Part shown: positions 1 to 11,960 of the stretch, one piece after another
How positions within the stretch are numbered: the stretch's first letter is position 1
Layout: the number at the start of each line of letters is the position of its first letter
Source of the DNA: Emydura subglobosa
Taxonomy: Eukaryota; Chordata; Testudines; Chelidae
Assembly (NCBI GenBank): GCA_007922225.1
Contig: ML679970.1
Location: 41,062,212-41,126,211, forward strand
Direction: 5' to 3'
Length of the DNA: 64,000 nt
Translations under genes and position numbers: made by a program
The notes under the pieces: generated by a model
Told to the model about the DNA's origin: nothing
Databases searched by the model: none
Seen by the model: only the letters and a program-made list of their open reading frames with translations

Positions 1-1693
1 GTTCTAGCAAAGCGAAGGAAGTGCTTAGTGCAGGCACCTCAGGTGCAATGTGCAGAATAACACTCTGTCCTTCCAAAGCAAGGGAAGGGAGAGGTGCATG
101 CATGAGAGAATTATGTATTGGAGTGGCAACAACATGCCCAGACGGACAAATGTGACACAAGGACAGACTAGACAGGTGGCTGGAAGGATGCACTGACAAG
201 ATGGATGCAGAGTCTAATGCATGGGACAAGTGGATGAAGACGAAAGAAAGAAAAAATTAATCGCATTAACCATGATGATTCCATAAGCTCACAGAAATAA
301 TGTCCTCCCTCTGTTTAATAGCCATAGGCTTGGATTTCCAAAAGAGCTCAGCCACTGAAATTCACGGGGAATCAGGCACCTAGGATTCTCTGAATATCCT
401 TTGCTCCCAAGTTTCTGAAATCCAGAGTTAGTGACATTCTCCCCTCTATGTACCAGCCCAAGGACTAACTGGCTGAAATGAAATTAACAAAATGAACAGC
501 TGACCAGTTCTACTGTAGTCAGGGTGATTTTTAATGATACAATAGTGCCCAGATACTACATTGATTGGTGCTTTAGAAATGCAGATAGATAGATAATGGT
601 TACAGGACTTGTTAAATAGCTAAATCAAGGGTGCACCAATTGATGGCAGAGCTAAACAATTACACCTTTCTCTGTGTGGTTAAAATGAATTCCTTATCAG
701 ATGGCTGAAGCTGCCCGGACATCAGATTTACTGGAATGCTGCACCTTGCCCTGGCCTTTATTATTTGAGGAGGTCTCAGCCAGTGGAATTATAAAGGATG
801 GATTGTAAAGTATTGCGAACAGGAAAGGCAGCAAAGCAGAAGTGTACACAGCTCTGACTGAGCCAGCTCCCATGCCAACTGAGCCACCAACATAGCTGGG
901 AGAAACTACCAATATCTGCAAAGTCAATACACTGTAGGGTAGAATAAAGGAAGGAAAATCAGAGACATACACAGAATCTTCCTTGACTCCACACAATGTG
1001 CTACTCTGCTGAAAACACAGGAGCCAGGCGCTCTATTCAAACCACTGGAGACAGGAAGAGCTGAGAGGGCTGGAGGCTGGTCCACACTAAAAACTTTTGC
1101 TGGTCTAGTAACAGGGGAGCGGGCGATTTATAACTATACCCGCAAACCCTTTCTTGTGTAGTCTAAGCCTGAGCTGGTGCAGTCTCGGCAAAGAAAGGTG
1201 AACGGATTCAAGGAAGGACAAGCTGCTCATCTCCTGCAGCTTGTGGAAAGGTAATCGTACAGCCTCGGAAAGGGGACTTTGTAGTCTGGGTTGGAGGCAG
1301 AGTGCAGGGTATGGCAGCTGGAGAGGACCAGATGAGGTAATAAGCAGAGCAGTTGACACAGCCAGTAACCCACCCCCATCCCACTCCATACAGCACATCC
1401 TTCATACAAATGCATCTCCAAAGGCTTAAGAGCCTTAATTGGCAAACAGCAGCTGCGGGGGAAACAAAGAGCACTGGGGATGGAGGAGAGGAAGGAAGAG
1501 AGGTGAAATGAGGCAGAGAGTGGATGAGGGAGATACCATGTGAGAAGGCTGGATGGCAGCAGTTGCAAACGAAGAGGTGCTTGCGCCAAGAGTGACTAGA
1601 CCGGTGTGAAGAGACAAAGAGGGGACCCATGCTAGAGAAGCAGAGGGAGCAGGAAGAGGAGAGAAACTAGAACATGGCTATGAAAACAAAGGA
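1..1693. other. No gene recognised; mostly unique sequence
   Basis: I see no exon, RNA gene or complete repeat here. A short stretch near 330-400 resembles half of one of the palindromic MITE families seen elsewhere (it has an AAAAGAGCTCAG core like the copy at 61164). The open frames on the minus strand between 1105 and 1630 overlap each other in different phases and show no domain, so I treat them as chance. Confidence 0.5.
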
Positions 1694-1751
1694 CTTGATC
1701 CGAAGCCAGTGAGTCAACGGGAGTCTTTCCACTGACGTCAGCGGGCTTTGG
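1694..1751. repeat. Short palindromic MITE fragment
   Basis: The segment begins TTGATCCGAAGCC and ends GGGCTTTGGA, with an internal GTCAACGGGAGTC / GACGTCAGCGGG pairing. It resembles the copy at 38817-38888, where a similar palindrome is flanked by GGGCCTGA and TCAGCCCT. It is non-autonomous and has no coding capacity. Confidence 0.5.
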
Positions 1752-2654
1752 AGGGCAGTTCTGAACTGTATCCTGAAATCAAGAGGGAGTCAGAGCTGCT
1801 GGCTGCAGAGCAGGGTGAGCAGGTTTATGTTTTTATCTGAGGGAGAAGATGGGTCACAGGCATTCTGGACACGCTGGGGTCTGGAGGTCTGGTCTGGTCT
1901 GGGTGCTAGTTACTGGCACAAGGAATCTTGAACAGGAGGTTACAGAATGCTACAGGACAATGCAATGAAGACTCCTAGCCTGTCTCCTCCTCCTTCTCTT
2001 TGGCTGTTTCTGCCATCGTCCCTCATTGTGGGTCTGCCCTGCAATGCCAAGTCCCCATTAATGTGCTCTCTCCCCATCCCCACTGTGGATGATAGGTGAA
2101 GCAAGACAGAGCCCGTGGTTAAATTCCCAAGCATTCCTACCGACCCTGCCCACTTCAACCTCCAAGCCCTCTTACCTTCCTGCTTGTGAAACTCTTTTTC
2201 ATCCACTGCTCTTTGAATGACAGGGAAGAGATGCCAGCAGTGCCACAAAGAGAAAACACAGGGAGGGGCCAGAAGCACAGTGCAGGGGCTGTGAAAGGGG
2301 GCCTATCTCCGTGCGGGAGCCCGAGTGGAATCCTTCTCTCAGTCACCGAGAGCAGAAGTAGCCACCCTCCCGTTTAATGTTGTTCCTATGAATGCTACTC
2401 AAAGGCCATGCGGCTGACTGCAAAGTGCTGCCTGATATTTATGCGATAATGCAGAATGGAAAAAAATCTGATGGAAGGGAAGGGTCTAAGTCCTGGTCAG
2501 CCCAAACAATGCATGGTTCCTATGAAAAATTATTAATAGCGGAAGCAAGATGTGCTCAGCATCTGCCCCCAGGTTGCTTGGAAAACTCATTTTGGTCAGT
2601 AACACTAGATTTTTAACACACCTTGCAACCAAGAATTTTACAAGCACCAATTAA

Positions 2655-2930
2655 TTAAGCCTCACAACTTTCCCATGTGAGAGACGCAAGCACTATCATT
2701 CCTGTTTTACAGAGGTGGCGTTAGGAGTTTCAGAGCACAGCAGGGGATTAGGGCACACAGCTTCTATTGATCCTAACAGAAAATTGCACCTAGAGGAACC
2801 AAGACACTGAGAAGTGAAGTAGCTGGCCCAAGTTCATGCAGCAAACCTAGGGGAGAGGGAGGTATAGAATCCAGATCACCTGACTCTCAGGCCTTGTACC
2901 TTATCCACAGGATCATCTAGCTTCACAAGA
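2655..2930 (-). repeat. tRNA-derived MIR/CORE-like SINE, antisense
   Basis: Read on the minus strand this has the order of the other SINE copies here: a tRNA-like head, then the conserved GACCTTGGGCAAGT-type core, then a GTAAAAC-containing segment. On the plus strand the antisense core is visible as AGTGAAGTAGCTGGCCCAAG and GAATCCAGATCACCTGA. About 75 bp of extra sequence interrupts the middle. It is diverged and so old. Confidence 0.65.
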
Positions 2931-2995
2931 AGATACTCAGAACTTATTAGGAAATGGAATTCTCCTGCCACAGCTGGATCAGGGCTCCACTGTGG

Positions 2996-3186
2996 CAAGT
3001 GCTGTACATTCGCACTGCCCCTGCCCTGAAGAGCTTACAGCCTCAGTGGGTAAGACAGAGAAAGGGTGGGAGAGGACACAGAGGCGCAGCAAGAGGAAGT
3101 GTCTTGTCCAAGATCACACAGCAGATCAGTGGCAAGGGCCACGAATACTAGCCTGGTCTCCTAAGGCCAGTACCCTATGTAGTGGA
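2996..3186 (-). repeat. tRNA-derived SINE, antisense, long-tail subtype
   Basis: The segment starts with the antisense tail motif CCCTGCCCTGAAGAGCTTACAG and continues into AAGTGTCTTGTCCAAGATCAC (antisense core) and the antisense tRNA-like head. The same order is seen at 47750-48025. It lies about 65 bp after another antisense SINE, so the two may be independent insertions into one site region. Confidence 0.7.
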
Positions 3187-3189
3187 GCA

Positions 3190-4034
3190 CACGGTTCCCC
3201 GATGCAAGGAGATGCCTGTGCTAGCCCATACTGCACCCACCTACCTTGCACAAACACACACGTACGCACATACGCTCATCCATAGCCATCCTCTCTCACA
3301 CACAAGCTACCCCACAGGTTTGAAGGACCACTTGTGTTTCTTACAGATTCCAGGCAGGCGCCACATGGAACTGCCATCTAGATGGGTACTCAGCATCACC
3401 AGTGAGACTGATGAGATGATAAAGGGCTGGTAGCTACTGACACAGCTAAGCCACTGAAACATTGTTACCCACACGTCTCTCATTCCTGGAGGAGCCTTCC
3501 CCAGGTCTCTGAGAGCACCAGTGACATGTGCCATGCTGCTGAAATGATTCACAGGCTTTAGAGCCCTGGTTAGAAAACAAACATTCAAGCCCAATAAAAC
3601 AAGGAGGGAAGGTAAACCAAACACTGGGGCTAGATCATCTGGGATATCAAATGAAGAGCCAGGTGACTCTAGGAGGACCAGAAATGTGAGCATTTCAGAG
3701 CCTGTGCTTTTCTCTAGTGAAGACAGAGAAGTGGAAATGCATTCAGTCAGCTAGAGATGAGCCATTTCATTTCATTATACAACATTCAGACAGGTATTGA
3801 GGCTCTGAAATCCTAACGTGCAGAGTTCTGCCTGCCCCTGGATGTGTCCATCCCACATTCAAGAATTGAAGCATGAGTGAATTCTTCATGGCCTTCATCT
3901 GCCTCGCTCTTCTTTCCACATCCCTGATGCTCCCATACATCCTCTTTAGAAAGCATTTCAGTGTGTCCAAGCCATTCCAGAAAGCGGAGCAGAGCCCAGG
4001 TGACTGGACCACTACTCTTTTAAACAGCAAAGTG
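3190..4034. other. No gene recognised
   Basis: The stretch has a CA-rich but irregular patch at about 3240-3305 and otherwise unique sequence. Overlapping minus-strand frames of 125-128 codons (3307-3693 and 3767-4144) have no recognisable domain, and the second runs through the (CA)n tract, which argues against coding. Confidence 0.5.
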
Positions 4035-4058
4035 CACACACACACACACACACACACA
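4035..4058. repeat. (CA)12 microsatellite
   Basis: Twelve uninterrupted CA units are visible directly. A run this long and pure is likely polymorphic. Confidence 0.95.
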
Positions 4059-4637
4059 ATGTAACTGTCTGACACCCAGCCTCTTCCTGGGTCATTTGCC
4101 TTTATTGTTAGCTTAAATAACAAGAAAACAAACCCCAACCTCATGGATGTGGTTTGTCCCTAGGGTTTCCCCCTTCAGGACTTCTCAATTCCAGCTCCTA
4201 CTTCTCTGTCTTGTCACCACGAGTTAGCAAAAAAAATCCTCTAGATCTTTAAGCAAAGTTCTAGCTACTGACAAAAGAGTTACTCGCCCGAAGAGCTCTG
4301 AACCGCACTGCAGGGGCCCAGATCCTACATCCCTCGTACAATAGTTGAGAGTTTCCCTTCTAAGCCCCTATTTTCAAGTGCAAACCAACTGCCTTCCCCT
4401 CCCCCTGAAAACCATCCAGCCTTTTATTTAACAGCTGCCCTGCTGAAATGGAAAGCCAAACTTTTTGTCTGGCAGACAAACAGTGACCACCGGGCAGTCC
4501 TGAGTTCACCTCCGAGAGTTCTGGAGACAATTGGTTTTGATTGGCCAAATTAAAACTCTTTAAAAATAAAATCACCCTTTGTTCTAATTTTTATCAATGG
4601 TCAGAGAAAGGGTAGGTGCCACTGATTCAGCTTCTAA

Positions 4638-4684
4638 CCCTGATTCGGCAAAGCATGTGCTTAAGTACTTTGCCGAATCGGGGC
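4638..4684. repeat. Minimal palindromic MITE hairpin
   Basis: The left arm CCCTGATTCGGCAAAG pairs with the right arm CTTTGCCGAATCGGGG at 15 of 16 positions, around a 14-16 base loop containing CATGTGCTTAAGTA. It looks like an internally deleted relative of the longer copies at 13718 and 33693, which share the TTAAGCA/TTAAGTAC motifs. Confidence 0.75.
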
Positions 4685-5222
4685 CTCAGCAGTGACCGTG
4701 GCTGCTCAGTCACAAATGTAGGAAGCCTGGGCACAGGCTGAGACAGGTGCCTTTGCTACCTTCGCTGTGCATCTGTAAGATAAAATCTGCAAAGCTCCAA
4801 AGAAGTGCCAGAGGACTCCCTCCCTGCTGAATGGCTGATGAGGTGTACAGGAGAAGGTATTCCAGTCGCGTCTGACCAAATATTCCATATTGCTGCATTT
4901 TTTACTCATCCCTTACAAAAACAAAATACAAACAAACAACCAGCAATAACTAGGAAATTCCATTTAAAAATTCTGTTACGATACTGTTAAGGATGCATGG
5001 CAGAGAACTTAAAAGTCCTTAGTTAGGATTTCACGCTCTATGTTAACTCCAACCCTTGTGGGCATATATATCATAGTACAGTCTTTAATTATATGATCAC
5101 ACACTATTTCTAATAGAACATAATATAATACCATGTAATTTTCCTCTACAAACACACAGTGCTGTGTGCTACTCAGCTAAGGCCAGTCTATTAAAGTCAT
5201 TTATTTGGCAAGTACACAGTAA

Positions 5223-5340
5223 TGGCCAGATTGTGTTGCCCTTACCCACAATGAGTAGACCTTATTCTGAATGTAGTCTCACTGAAAACAATGGGATTAC
5301 CCTATTGGTAAAGCATTACTCAGAACTTCATATTGTGGGC
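5223..5340. repeat. Palindromic MITE (GGCCAGATT termini)
   Basis: The element begins GGCCAGATTGTG and ends ATTGTGGGCC. Its interior is symmetric: TTACCCACAATGAGTAG on the left and CATTACTCAGAACTTC on the right, around ACAATGGGATTAC. It abuts the next MITE at 5337, sharing the GGGCC terminus. It has no coding potential. Confidence 0.6.
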
Positions 5341-5430
5341 CGTATTTCCCTCTCACTTCCACTGGTGTAAATCAGGATTAACTCTGCTAAAACAGTGCTG
5401 TAAAATTGGTGTGAGAGGAGAATCAGAACC
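5337..5430. repeat. Palindromic MITE (GTGAGAGGAGAATCAG termini)
   Basis: The left end CCCTCTCACTTCCACTGGTG pairs with the right end GGTGTGAGAGGAGAATCAG. Related copies are at 17249, 52261, 54902 and 60206. Confidence 0.65.
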
Positions 5431-5586
5431 TAAGTATAACAAGGAAGAGTAATAATGAAAATTGACTAGCGTACATAAAATCCCTTTGATGCTTTGCTGC
5501 TAGGTTAGTTTTGCAGTTAACTGTCTCGTTCCCAGAACTGCACCCAAGATAAGAAAAGATCTAGTGAGTAAATGACTGCTAAGAGA

Positions 5587-5695
5587 GGGCTCAATCCTGC
5601 AAGGTGCCAAATGTTCCTGTGAGGTGCTGAGCACCCTCAACTCCCACAGAAATTATGGGGCGTTCAGGCCACTGAGCACCTTACAGCAAGTGAAT
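5587..5695. repeat. Palindromic MITE (AATCCTGCAAGGTGC termini)
   Basis: The left end CAATCCTGCAAGGTGC is inverted at the right end as TGAGCACCTTACAG. The centre contains GTGCTGAGCACC, itself a perfect palindrome. The arms are diverged. Confidence 0.55.
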
Positions 5696-5699
5696 AGCA

Positions 5700-8130
5700 A
5701 ATCTGAGAATAATCTTGAGGCCTTCCGGCTACCTGGGATGTGCTTTAAGCACTAGGCAACATTGTCTCCCAGCTGGACGCTGTACACCCCCTGTAGAATA
5801 CTGTAGCATTTATGGGAGAGTGGCAGTTTGAACCTCATCCCTGTCTCCCAATCTACCCACCCACAACTTTTTCATAGCAATGCCATTGCTGGTTGCACCT
5901 AGAGTGCTCCTAAATAGCAGAGACTCCCAACACACAGAACATTCTTCTTTATGCTCCCAGAGCCCCTCCTGTCCCGCTGGGAGGATGCTGCTACTTCACC
6001 TCTCTTCTTTGCTGATAAACGCTTTTGGGCAGTGGCTGTCCTTTACTCGGGATTTGCACATCACCTACCACAATGGGGCCTGGACTTGCCTGAAGCTCCT
6101 AGATGTTACTGCAGTATTAGGATTAAATTCTCAGAGTCCTCTTGTCCCTCTTGGGATGACGTATTTCTATAGTGCTCATCTTTCTAGCGCCTGGGCACTG
6201 TTTAATCCCTACCCATATTCCTCCAGTCACACATGTGGAGGATGCGCCAAGCTGCCCCTCTGCCCACCCTCACTAACCAGGATCATCTCCTTTCCTCTCT
6301 TACTTCCCTATCTTTCCTCTGCCTGTCCCACTTTCCTCCACGCCTCAAAAAGCGGGTGGGGGGGAGTGTGTCTTCACCTCTAGAATTTGTGGCTTAAAAG
6401 GCAAAAAATTGACAGTAAACGGCCAATGGCTCATTTACTGGTGATGGTGAGTCAATCAAAATCCTGCTTTCCCACTGCTTCCTGCCTTTCCCATCTGTGT
6501 GAATTCATGACCCGATTTCTGATGTGTTCCACACTGCTACTTTTTTCCCTCAGAGTTTAATTGCTTCTGTTTCACATTTGGGTGCTGAAAAATTGACAGA
6601 AGCGGCACAATTCCCTCTAGCCACATCTCCTATTTATATTGCAGTAAACGACGTTTGCAGTGATATGATTAGTAATAAAGGGGAGAAAATTAAATGGGAA
6701 TTAGCAGCTCTTTCTGTAAAACCCAGTCATCTCCCAAGTTTCTTTTCCAGGGTCACGGGAGCCTTCCATGTTGGAAAAGCCCCATTGCATTGTCTCTCCA
6801 TCCCACAGCAGGGGATCCAACCCTCTGATAGCAGCCTTCTCAGATATCAAACTGATAGCCTGCTTGATCTTAGTCCCAAGAAGTGATTAACCATTATCCC
6901 GTACCACAAACCTGTCTGCTGTACCAAACAGCATGGCAGAGGAGGAGGGAAGACTGAAGGAGAGGAAATCCACCCCAGATGTTCCCAAGGGACAAATTTT
7001 GGCTCCTCTTCCACATATGCGAAAGGATGCTGGCTGCATAAGTGGTTAATTCTGCCATACATGTGGGGTGAGGGCATGTGCAGGGGCTGCACACCCATGG
7101 TACTGTGCAGAGTTCTGCTCTGTGACAGTTCCCTGAGTACAGCTGCAAAGCCGGGGCAGGGCAGAGCTGGGTTTCCAGCACTAGCAGGCACCCAGGGGCC
7201 ATACCATTGAATCAATAACTGTCAATCAGGGAGGGCGCTCCAAGCTCCAGTTGAGAGAAAAACAGAAAAAGTGGTCTTGTGTGAAAGTTCAAATATGTTC
7301 CATGTCCATTTCACAGGGATTTAAATGCAAGTTTTGCCTTTCATGCAAATTTCCATGACGTTTTAATCAATATTTTTTCATCAGTCTTCTGACTGAAATC
7401 ATATTTGAACATTTTTATTTGCCAAAAACCATGTGTTCAATAAATGCAAATTGCATCTGGAACCATCAGACATTTTTGTTGACCAAACGTGCGATTTCAA
7501 TACATTAAAACCATACTTGGAATCGTTTATTGAAAACTGTTGTCAGCCAATGATGATGGTTGATAATGATTTAAAATAAGATTTTGATAAATATTTTAAT
7601 TACAAAATTGATTCAAATGTCACCAAAGCGTCTGCAAAAATTAGTGACTTTAGAAGATATCAACCCTTTTTTGTAAAAAGCGCCATTCATTTTTAAACAA
7701 AAGCCATTTTTCCCGGGAAAAACTTTGCATGCGAAAAATGTCAATCCACCCTGCTCAGAGCAAATGGCTTTCTCATTGGCTGCCAGACCTTGGAACCACA
7801 TCTTCCCTTGGCCCCATGAGCTATGGGCCCTTCCCAAAGCCATGCTCCTGATAGGACGTTTTTAATTTTTTATCAAGCAGTTCATGAGTAGCTGTAAAAG
7901 CCACCTAAAATATAGCTACCTGTAGCTCTACAAAGAAAACCTGTGCGTGGCTGCATTGTGGGGTTTGACAGCAGATAAGGGCCCACAGTGGACATCTAAT
8001 CTCACCACAACCTGTCTGACCCCCTACCTTCAAGATGCCACCAGGGTGTGCTGATACCGCCAGGGGCTAATGTCTGCCTGCACAGTAATGTAAATGGCTG
8101 AGTTTTCAACAGCTAGGGAAATTATTTCAT
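5700..8130. other. No gene recognised; AT-rich 7.25-7.9 kb
   Basis: Between about 7260 and 7760 the sequence is AT-rich, with repeated words such as CATTTTT, TTTGCCAAAAACC and TTTGTTGACC. It resembles a degraded DNA transposon but I cannot define its ends. The remainder (5700-7250) is pyrimidine-biased unique sequence. The 167-codon frame at 5880-6383 has no domain and is composition-biased (Ser/Leu/Pro). Confidence 0.4.
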
Positions 8131-8135
8131 GAGTT

Positions 8136-8272
8136 GTGGAGCAATTATTTGTATTTGTATTACAGCAGTGCCTGCGGACCTCACCTGTACCTGAGGGCCC
8201 ACTGTGCAAGATGCTGTACACACATACAGACTAATAGAAGGTCCCTGCCCTGAAGAGCTAGACAGTTATAGG
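8136..8272 (-). repeat. SINE tail fragment, antisense
   Basis: The segment runs TTATTTGTATTTGTATTACAG, then CTGTGCAAGATGCTGTACAC, then GTCCCTGCCCTGAAGAGCTA. This is the antisense 3' part of the long-tail SINE subtype seen in full at 47750 and 43676. The tRNA-like head is not evident. Confidence 0.65.
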
Positions 8273-8274
8273 GA

Positions 8275-10330
8275 GAGCTAGAGAACACAGAAGCCATATG
8301 ATGTGTCAAGAAAGTTGACAGAGTTGGGCAATTCCTAAGAGACATAGATAGCAAAGCTGGGGTAACTGGAGAAAACCCTTTTGCTAGCCCCAGGAACTGA
8401 GAGCATTTCCCCTCCTTACAGATCCTAATTGCCATGATGGGATGGAGGAAGGGAGGGGCTTCCTTGGATAACCAAGTGTCACTTTGTCAGGGCTCTGAAG
8501 ATCATTACCAACACCTACACCCTACAGCTGGAATGGAACAAGAAGCCGACTCCATCCTGAACACAGGTGCCATGTATTGATGGCGGCCGACACCTCTCAG
8601 AAGGTGGACACCTGCTTTCTGAACTAGCTGGAGCTTCCAGGTAAATCCAAAGCAACCCCCTTGCAGTCAAGCCTGGAGGTAACAAAGGCACACAGGGCTT
8701 TGGTGCAGTCCATGTTAGAGGAACGGCTGTGGCTCCTGAGTATGAATGCAAAGGATTCAAGTCACTATGACTCTGCTGCCTGACAGGCCAGGAGCATCGA
8801 TGGCTCCAACAGGGCCCTGAGGCAGCAAACAAAAGGCTAGTTGGTCGATGGTGCTGACACAGCTTCTGGCCTTTCTTCTAAATACACCCCCTTGTCAGCC
8901 AGCATCTCTTACAGCCGGGTCACTTTCATCCAGATCTCTCTCTCTCAGACACGGGGAAAGTGCCTCAGGTCACTCTGTTGACTCCCACAAGACTCTGCAG
9001 CTGGCAAGCTGACAACATCTTGTGATCACTGGTACCAAAAGCTTCTGACGGCTCAGTGTGGTGAGTGAGACTGGGGGAAGAGGGAGGATCTCAGTGTGGC
9101 AGAGGCAATCCAATCACGCAAACGTCGAACTGCCATTTGCAGTGCTCCAGCCACTAGGCCCAGTGCCCACCTGGGATACAGGACTCTCCTGAGAAGCCAG
9201 GTTGGGCACGCACTCTACGTGACTGGCAGGTTTTGTCTGTGTGCCTCCGAGGGCTGCTACAAACTTGCAGGTCAGAAGTAGCGTAAACTCTAAGCCAGCT
9301 CAGCAAGTAAACAGTGGGGAGGTCAATCGCTTCCCCCTCAAAGTCACAATGTGTCCAAGCAAAACCATAATGAGCCTCCGTTCAAGCCAATATCCCTTCC
9401 CTTCCTGCCAGCAATTAATGTTCATCCTGGATCAATTTGCACGCGACTCCCTCTCCTTCCTCATCCCCCAGCTGAAGAGTTTCTCTGAGTTGCTTCCTCC
9501 TCCGCCCAGGCTTCACGAATCGGAAGCTGTTCAGCAGCTCCTCTGCTCACAATGCTGGGACAGCAGATTATCACTCAAATCAGTTTATTAAGAAACATCA
9601 TTGTCCAGAATCCCCCTGCTAATAAAGTTAACTGAAATGCTAATATGCTGCTTGATTCTCTCCCGCAGGCAACTCTTCCCAAAGGGGGAAAATAAAGTAA
9701 TTTACTCCTCCCGCCCCCGGCAAATCCCAGCAGAAGTCAGGATACTGTTATCTTTCTATCATTAGCCTTTGTTATCTGGACTCCTCTGTGGACAAAACTT
9801 TGCCGTGTCCTGGTTTGTGCGCTCGTGTCTGTGCATGTTTGGTATGTGCATGTGTACGCACAACGCATGCACTTGTGTCAGCCGTTTTAAACCGGCCTCC
9901 AGCTTTGTATAGAAAGCTTGTTCCCAAGACTTCTCAAGGGACGTCTATTAGCTGGAATGATCCTCCTTCAAAAGGCAGGAGTGACAATGTCAAGGCACAG
10001 TCCTCTCCTTGCTTACCTGCTCCAGTGAACAGTGAAATCATTGACATTTCAAATATCATCGGTGGCATCTGAGATAGCCCCCATGGAAATGAATGGGTCA
10101 GGTCACACTTCAAAGCTGTTGTTGCAGGCTCTCCACAGACTCAGGTGTTGGTTTCTTGTGCTTCATGCTTTGAAGATTTTCTTTGCAGCCACAGTGCTAG
10201 AACGGAAAGCTGAGGCTCTGGAGAACAATTGAGTGTTATGTCTTCACCCTCAGGCTAATTCTTTGCACGCCTCCCTCCTCCAGGAGGCACGTCCAATGTT
10301 TTGGAAAACACAGAGATTTAATGCACAGGG
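8275..10330. other. No gene recognised; candidate conserved sequence near 9.55-9.8 kb
   Basis: A degenerate TG/CA-rich patch lies at about 9815-9880. The AT-rich stretch 9560-9790 is non-repetitive in this window and holds TTATCT and CTAATAAAGTTAACTG words, which makes it a weak candidate for a conserved non-coding element. No coding signal was found. Confidence 0.35.
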
Positions 10331-10334
10331 TACA

Positions 10335-10500
10335 GGCCTGGGACACAGGAGACCTAGGTGCAAATCACTCAATCTACTCTGTGCCTCTAGTCCCCCAGCT
10401 GTAAAATGGGGATAATGCTTCCCTACCTCACAGGGGGGTTGACAGTAAAATCCATTAATGAATCTGAGGCGCTCAGATTCTACAGATTAGGGTAACATTA
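10335..10500 (+). repeat. tRNA-derived SINE, sense
   Basis: CACAGGAGACCTAGGTGCAAAT (head B-box region) is followed by CTGTAAAATGGGGATAATG, CCCTACCTCACAGG and GAGGCGCTCAGATTC. This matches the SINE at 38552-38800 in order. Confidence 0.75.
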
Positions 10501-10683
10501 AACACCAAGATGTCAATGATCTCACCCAGCCCCCTACCAATGCACCATTGTTCCCCTACAGCATACCCTCAAGCGCTTCATCGATCCCGTGTAAAATGAC
10601 CAACAATGGCTTTTTAAACATGTAACTATCTAAGGTGGGAGGAAAAGCTGATTGTTCGTTAGGGGAGAGATTAAAATTAACCG

Positions 10684-11340
10684 GTCTATTTCTGGCTCTG
10701 CCACTTACTCACTGACCTTACCAAGTCATTTACTCTCCCGATGCTTCATAGATTCCAAAGCCAGAAGGGACCCCTGTGGTCAGCTAGCTGCCCCTCCTAT
10801 ATAACACAAGCCATTCAATTTCCCCAGTATAATTCCTAGAGCAAGCTCTTTTAGAAAGACACCCAATCTTGATTTAAAAATGGTTCAGGATATAGAATCT
10901 ACCATACCCCTGGATAAATTGTTCTGATGGTTAATTACTTGAACTGTTAAAAATGTACACCTTATTTCCAGTCTGAATTAGTCTAGCTTCATCCTCCAGT
11001 CATTGGATCGTGTTATATCTTTTTCTGCTAGATTGAAGAGCCCATTAGCAAATATTTGTTCCCCATGTAGGTACTTATAGACTGTGATCAAGTCACCCCT
11101 CAACCTTCTCTTTGTTAAGCTAAATAGATTGAGTCCCAAGTCCATCATAAGGCATATTTTCTAATACTTTAATCATTCTCATGGCTCTTCTCTGAACCCT
11201 CCCCAAGTTATCAACAGTCCAGTTTACCATATACATCACAGGGATGTTGCAAGACAATTAATTTTTTTATTACCTCAAGTTCCTTGCCTGGAAAGCCCTT
11301 TGGAACCGTAAAGAATTATTAATGAAAATAATAATTCATG
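10684..11340 (+). repeat. SINE split by a CR1 insertion
   Basis: The left part (10684-10748) carries TGGCTCTGCCACTTACTCACTGACCTTACC-like head and core sequence, ending GATGCTTCA. The right part (11221-11340) resumes with AGTTTACC, CATCACAGGGATGTTGC, and ends AAAGCCCTTTGG...TTATTAATG. Joined across the CR1 these give the expected GCTTCAGTTTACC order of the family. The GTAAAATGGGG segment is missing and was probably lost before or at the insertion. Confidence 0.75.
10749..11219 (-). mobile_element. CR1 LINE 3' fragment, antisense, inserted in a SINE
   Basis: On the minus strand this is the end of the CR1 second ORF and the 3' UTR. On the plus strand the landmarks are CAACCTTCTCTTTGTTAAGC, GGTACTTATAGACTGTGATC and TTGTTCTGATGGTTAATTA. 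The 3' end is at 10749 (antisense of a GGAATCTA tail). The 5' end is truncated at about 11219, typical for CR1. No target duplication is obvious, also usual for CR1. Stops and indels make it non-functional. Confidence 0.88.
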
Positions 11341-11814
11341 AGTCTGCTGCCAAGAAAAGAAAACTCTGAAACCTAGACCACGCGCAGGTTGTGTCACTGA
11401 GCCGTATCTCTGCTTTTATGTGACAAACTCCTGAGCACATGAGCTGTGGGAGGAACATAATCAAAGGTTATTAGCTAGTAAGCATTAATCTCCCACAAAC
11501 ACTCGTAGACTAAAGCAGACTCTCTCAAAACACTGGCTGCACTGTAAGAAAAGTTTACTATAGTGAAGTCTGTGTTGCTATTTCCTCCTTCTCCTCCAGT
11601 AGCTTTAGGTTGATATTTGCTCAGAAACAGATCCCAGGGCTTTCTGTTAAATAAACACTGCCTGTGTTTTCCATAGCGTCATAAATGTCCAACAGGAGTG
11701 TTGGGTTTCGGACTGCCCTGATTATGTCATTCGTCCATCTAGTTTGGTATCCAGTAAGGCATGCTGGTTCAGGAGGCATCAAAGTCCTCCCACAGCAGGC
11801 AGGCTATGCAGTGC
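11340..11814. other. No gene recognised
   Basis: A short patch at about 11705-11770 (TCCATCTAGTTTGGTATCC) resembles the 3' end of another CR1-type repeat, but it is too short to name. The rest is unique. Confidence 0.4.
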
Positions 11815-11960
11815 TGCCCATGTCAGGGAGACCTGGCTTCTATTCCCTTGGCTGCGTCACTGAACTGGCAAGGCCTCATTCTACCACCTGTACAATGGGG
11901 ATTAAAAAAATGCTCTTCCTGGGCAAGACATTAGTCTATAGATGGAAAGTACTGAGCATT
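11815..11960 (+). repeat. tRNA-derived SINE, sense, diverged
   Basis: GGGAGACCTGGCTTCTATTCC (head), AAGGCCTCATTCTACCACC and TGTACAATGGGGATTAAAAA (core), and GATGGAAAGTACTGAGCATT (tail) appear in the family order. Confidence 0.65.

Noticed and set aside
4638..4684. Rho-independent terminator or microRNA hairpin
   Set aside because: The hairpin is explained by MITE termini shared with 13718 and 33693. No T-run follows and the sequence is not bacterial.
5880..6383. 167-codon plus-strand open frame
   Set aside because: Pyrimidine-rich composition gives a Ser/Leu/Pro-biased product with no motif. Not a credible exon.
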